A stretch of 12,763 bases of DNA. Origin: Propionibacteriaceae bacterium (GTDB lineage: Bacteria; Actinomycetota; Actinomycetes; Propionibacteriales; Propionibacteriaceae). The notes beneath the pieces are model-generated. The model worked only from the letters and a program-made list of their open reading frames with translations, had not been told where the DNA came from and ran no database searches. The position numbers and the translations under genes were made by a program. The stretch is taken from the NCBI GenBank assembly GCA_031254155.1, contig JAIRVA010000085.1:1-12763 (forward strand), given 5' to 3'. Positions 12,671 to 12,763 of this stretch are shown in pieces (within the stretch, counting starts at the first letter, position 1; the number at the start of each line of letters is the position of its first letter).

Positions 12671-12763
12671 ATGAGGGTGTCTGCCCGGATGCGGCGTCTG
12701 GCCGCACTGACGTGTGCGCTCGCGGTCGCGTGCGGGGCGTCGGTCGTCGGTGCGTACGCCGAT
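12671..12763 (+). CDS. Secreted protein downstream of ftsX, signal-peptide region (3' truncated by window)
   Basis: Only 31 codons are visible. ATG 12671 is preceded by GGAGG (12661-12665) with 5-nt spacing. The peptide begins MRVSARMRRLAALTCALAVA and continues CGASVVGAYAD. It is a basic N-region, a hydrophobic core, then a likely signal peptidase I site after AYA. A lipobox is not convincing although a Cys is present in the core. It lies 22 nt after ftsX with no terminator, so it probably belongs to the ftsEX operon. In actinobacteria this position often encodes an M23 or NlpC/P60 peptidoglycan hydrolase controlled by FtsEX. The catalytic domain is outside the window, so that identity is inference. 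Confidence 0.7.
   Translation, partial: MRVSARMRRLAALTCALAVACGASVVGAYAD

Overview
The window is high-GC actinobacterial chromosome. The gene set points the same way: a SecA tail without the zinc-binding C-terminus next to a DUF6459-type gene, an actinobacterial ParC/GyrA-like topoisomerase, a DUF2505-type SRPBCC protein, and the order prfB-ftsE-ftsX. A member of the Propionibacteriales or a relative is plausible, but I cannot fix the family from sequence alone. I see no mobile elements, tRNA or rRNA genes, or CRISPR, and no gene-free stretch longer than 300 bases.

Layout. Positions 1-300 hold the 3' end of secA (+). It converges on a DUF6459-like gene (-, 308-811). A 121-bp spacer (812-932) follows, with two DnaA-box-like repeats 20 bp apart and a perfect 12-bp palindrome. 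Next is a DUF2505-like SRPBCC gene (-, 933-1415), divergent from a three-gene plus-strand group. That group is an alpha/beta hydrolase (1457-2227), a membrane-anchored MurF-like Mur ligase (2233-3768), and a D-Ala-D-Ala-ligase family enzyme (3941-5113). It converges with no intergenic base on a minus-strand pair: a type IIA topoisomerase A subunit (5114-7558) and, upstream of it, an App1/DUF2183 phosphatase (7579-8649). Divergent from the App1 gene is an alkaline-phosphatase-superfamily phosphodiesterase (+, 8702-9790). Then come prfB (9855-10976), ftsE (11043-11732), ftsX (11743-12648), and the first 31 codons of a secreted protein (12671 to the window end).

How the genes may work together. 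ftsE and ftsX form the ABC-type regulator of septal peptidoglycan hydrolysis. The signal-peptide gene 22 nt after ftsX is positioned to be a partner or cargo hydrolase. The most unusual block is 1457-5113. A Ddl-family enzyme makes a D-Ala-D-Ala-type dipeptide. The MurF-like protein next to it keeps the ATPase and ligase motifs, but membrane segments replace the N-terminal UDP-MurNAc-peptide-binding domain of MurF. With the serine hydrolase this looks like a compact membrane-side system for adding, and perhaps removing, a D-amino-acid dipeptide on a cell-envelope acceptor. That function is inference.

Translation starts vary. Some genes have clear Shine-Dalgarno sites (hydrolase, App1, topoisomerase, ftsE, ftsX, final gene). 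Others (DUF2505, ddl, prfB) lack one and have a TANNNT hexamer 6-8 nt before the start codon, which suggests leaderless mRNAs.
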